From: Chitinophagales bacterium
Lineage (GTDB): Bacteria > Bacteroidota > Bacteroidia > Chitinophagales > JADJOU01
Direction of reading: 5' to 3'
Assembly (NCBI GenBank): GCA_030832185.1
Contig: JAURJQ010000010.1
Location: forward strand, 74,896 to 138,895
DNA length: 64,000 nt
Below, in pieces: positions 63,881 to 64,000 of this stretch. Position 1 is the stretch's first letter, and every line of letters begins with the position of its first letter. The notes beneath the pieces are model-generated. The model saw only the letters and a list, made by a program, of their open reading frames with translations, made no database searches and was not told the origin of the DNA. The position numbers were made by a program, and so were the translations under genes.

Positions 63881-63914
63881 AAAAAGCCCTAATTGTATTC
63901 AATTAGGGCTTTTT
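63881..63914 (+). terminator. Terminator of tRNA-Asp
   Basis: AAAAAGCCCTAATTG (63881-63895) and CAATTAGGGCTTTTT (63900-63914) form a 15-bp perfect stem with loop TATT and a U tail, 12 bp after the tRNA. The last 86 bases of the window (63915-64000) hold no gene I can see. Confidence 0.93.
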
Positions 63915-64000
63915 AGTTTTAATTCTTGTATGTATCTAGTTTATAATTTTATACTCCAGTAACTGATGTTCATAACACAAAGGGTTTACAGCGATTATAG

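Overview
The window is a stretch of low-GC chromosome from a member of the Bacteroidota. The sequence signs are: type IX secretion (T9SS) sorting domains of both types (about 75 residues in the Ig-like protein, a gliding-associated C-terminus in the 921-residue repeat protein), a PorT homologue beside menG, an exbB-exbD-exbD-tonB operon, DUF2795, DUF3078 and Lnb/DUF4105 proteins, no clear Shine-Dalgarno sequences, and many matches to the Bacteroidota promoter box TAnnTTTG. A lineage near Saprospiria or Chitinophagia is possible but cannot be fixed from this sequence. Most genes are housekeeping. I see no CRISPR array, intact insertion sequence, prophage or recognisable defence island.

Layout. 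1-2302 (-): the start of the pyruvate dehydrogenase E2 gene (cut by the window edge), ffh, and a 42-residue membrane peptide translationally coupled to the gene before it. 2299-7507: a DUF6044-like membrane protein, a HI0933-type flavoprotein, a DUF2795 protein, a cobalamin adenosyltransferase with a 49-residue membrane peptide, rpsT, and a small unknown protein. 7611-9896: an Ig-repeat T9SS cargo. 9955-15570 (-): engB-pyrE-purM-dinB-exonuclease, then a dolichol-phosphate mannosyltransferase-like GT2 and an FAD oxidoreductase. 15637-17675 (+): menG-porT-phosphopantetheinyl transferase. 17720-27645: a glutamate/dicarboxylate symporter, a lipoprotein, an M1 peptidase fused to a barrel-like C-terminus, a class V aminotransferase with a glycosyltransferase, a DUF3078 protein and a carboxypeptidase-regulatory-like protein. 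27672-35292: parE, a nine-repeat T9SS protein and clpB. 35377-44731 (-): exbB-exbD-exbD-tonB and nuoIJKLMN. 44862-49330: a T9SS cargo cut by an in-frame stop, an SLC13 transporter and proS. 49494-56059 (+): corA, an Nramp-like transporter, an Lnb-like protein, inorganic pyrophosphatase, a LolA-like protein and an LTA-synthase-type sulfatase. 56023-63539 (-): a glycosyltransferase, a degraded GxxExxY gene, an M20 dipeptidase, a beta-helix lipoprotein, glutathione peroxidase, pabB and ald. 63795-63868 (+): tRNA-Asp with its own promoter and terminator.

How it fits together. The genes suggest a menaquinone-based respiratory chain (NuoI-N, MenG), TonB-energised uptake, and T9SS delivery of large repeat-rich surface proteins. 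The points most worth a second look are: the M1 peptidase/barrel fusion; the T9SS cargo whose sorting domain is split by an in-frame TGA; a 7-bp tandem repeat inside the porT signal-peptide codons; the Nramp-like protein without the usual metal-selecting methionine beside corA; nuoI-N standing apart from nuoA-H; several promoters so close to the start codon that leaderless mRNAs are likely; two unlisted small membrane peptides; and a decayed GxxExxY nuclease-like gene.
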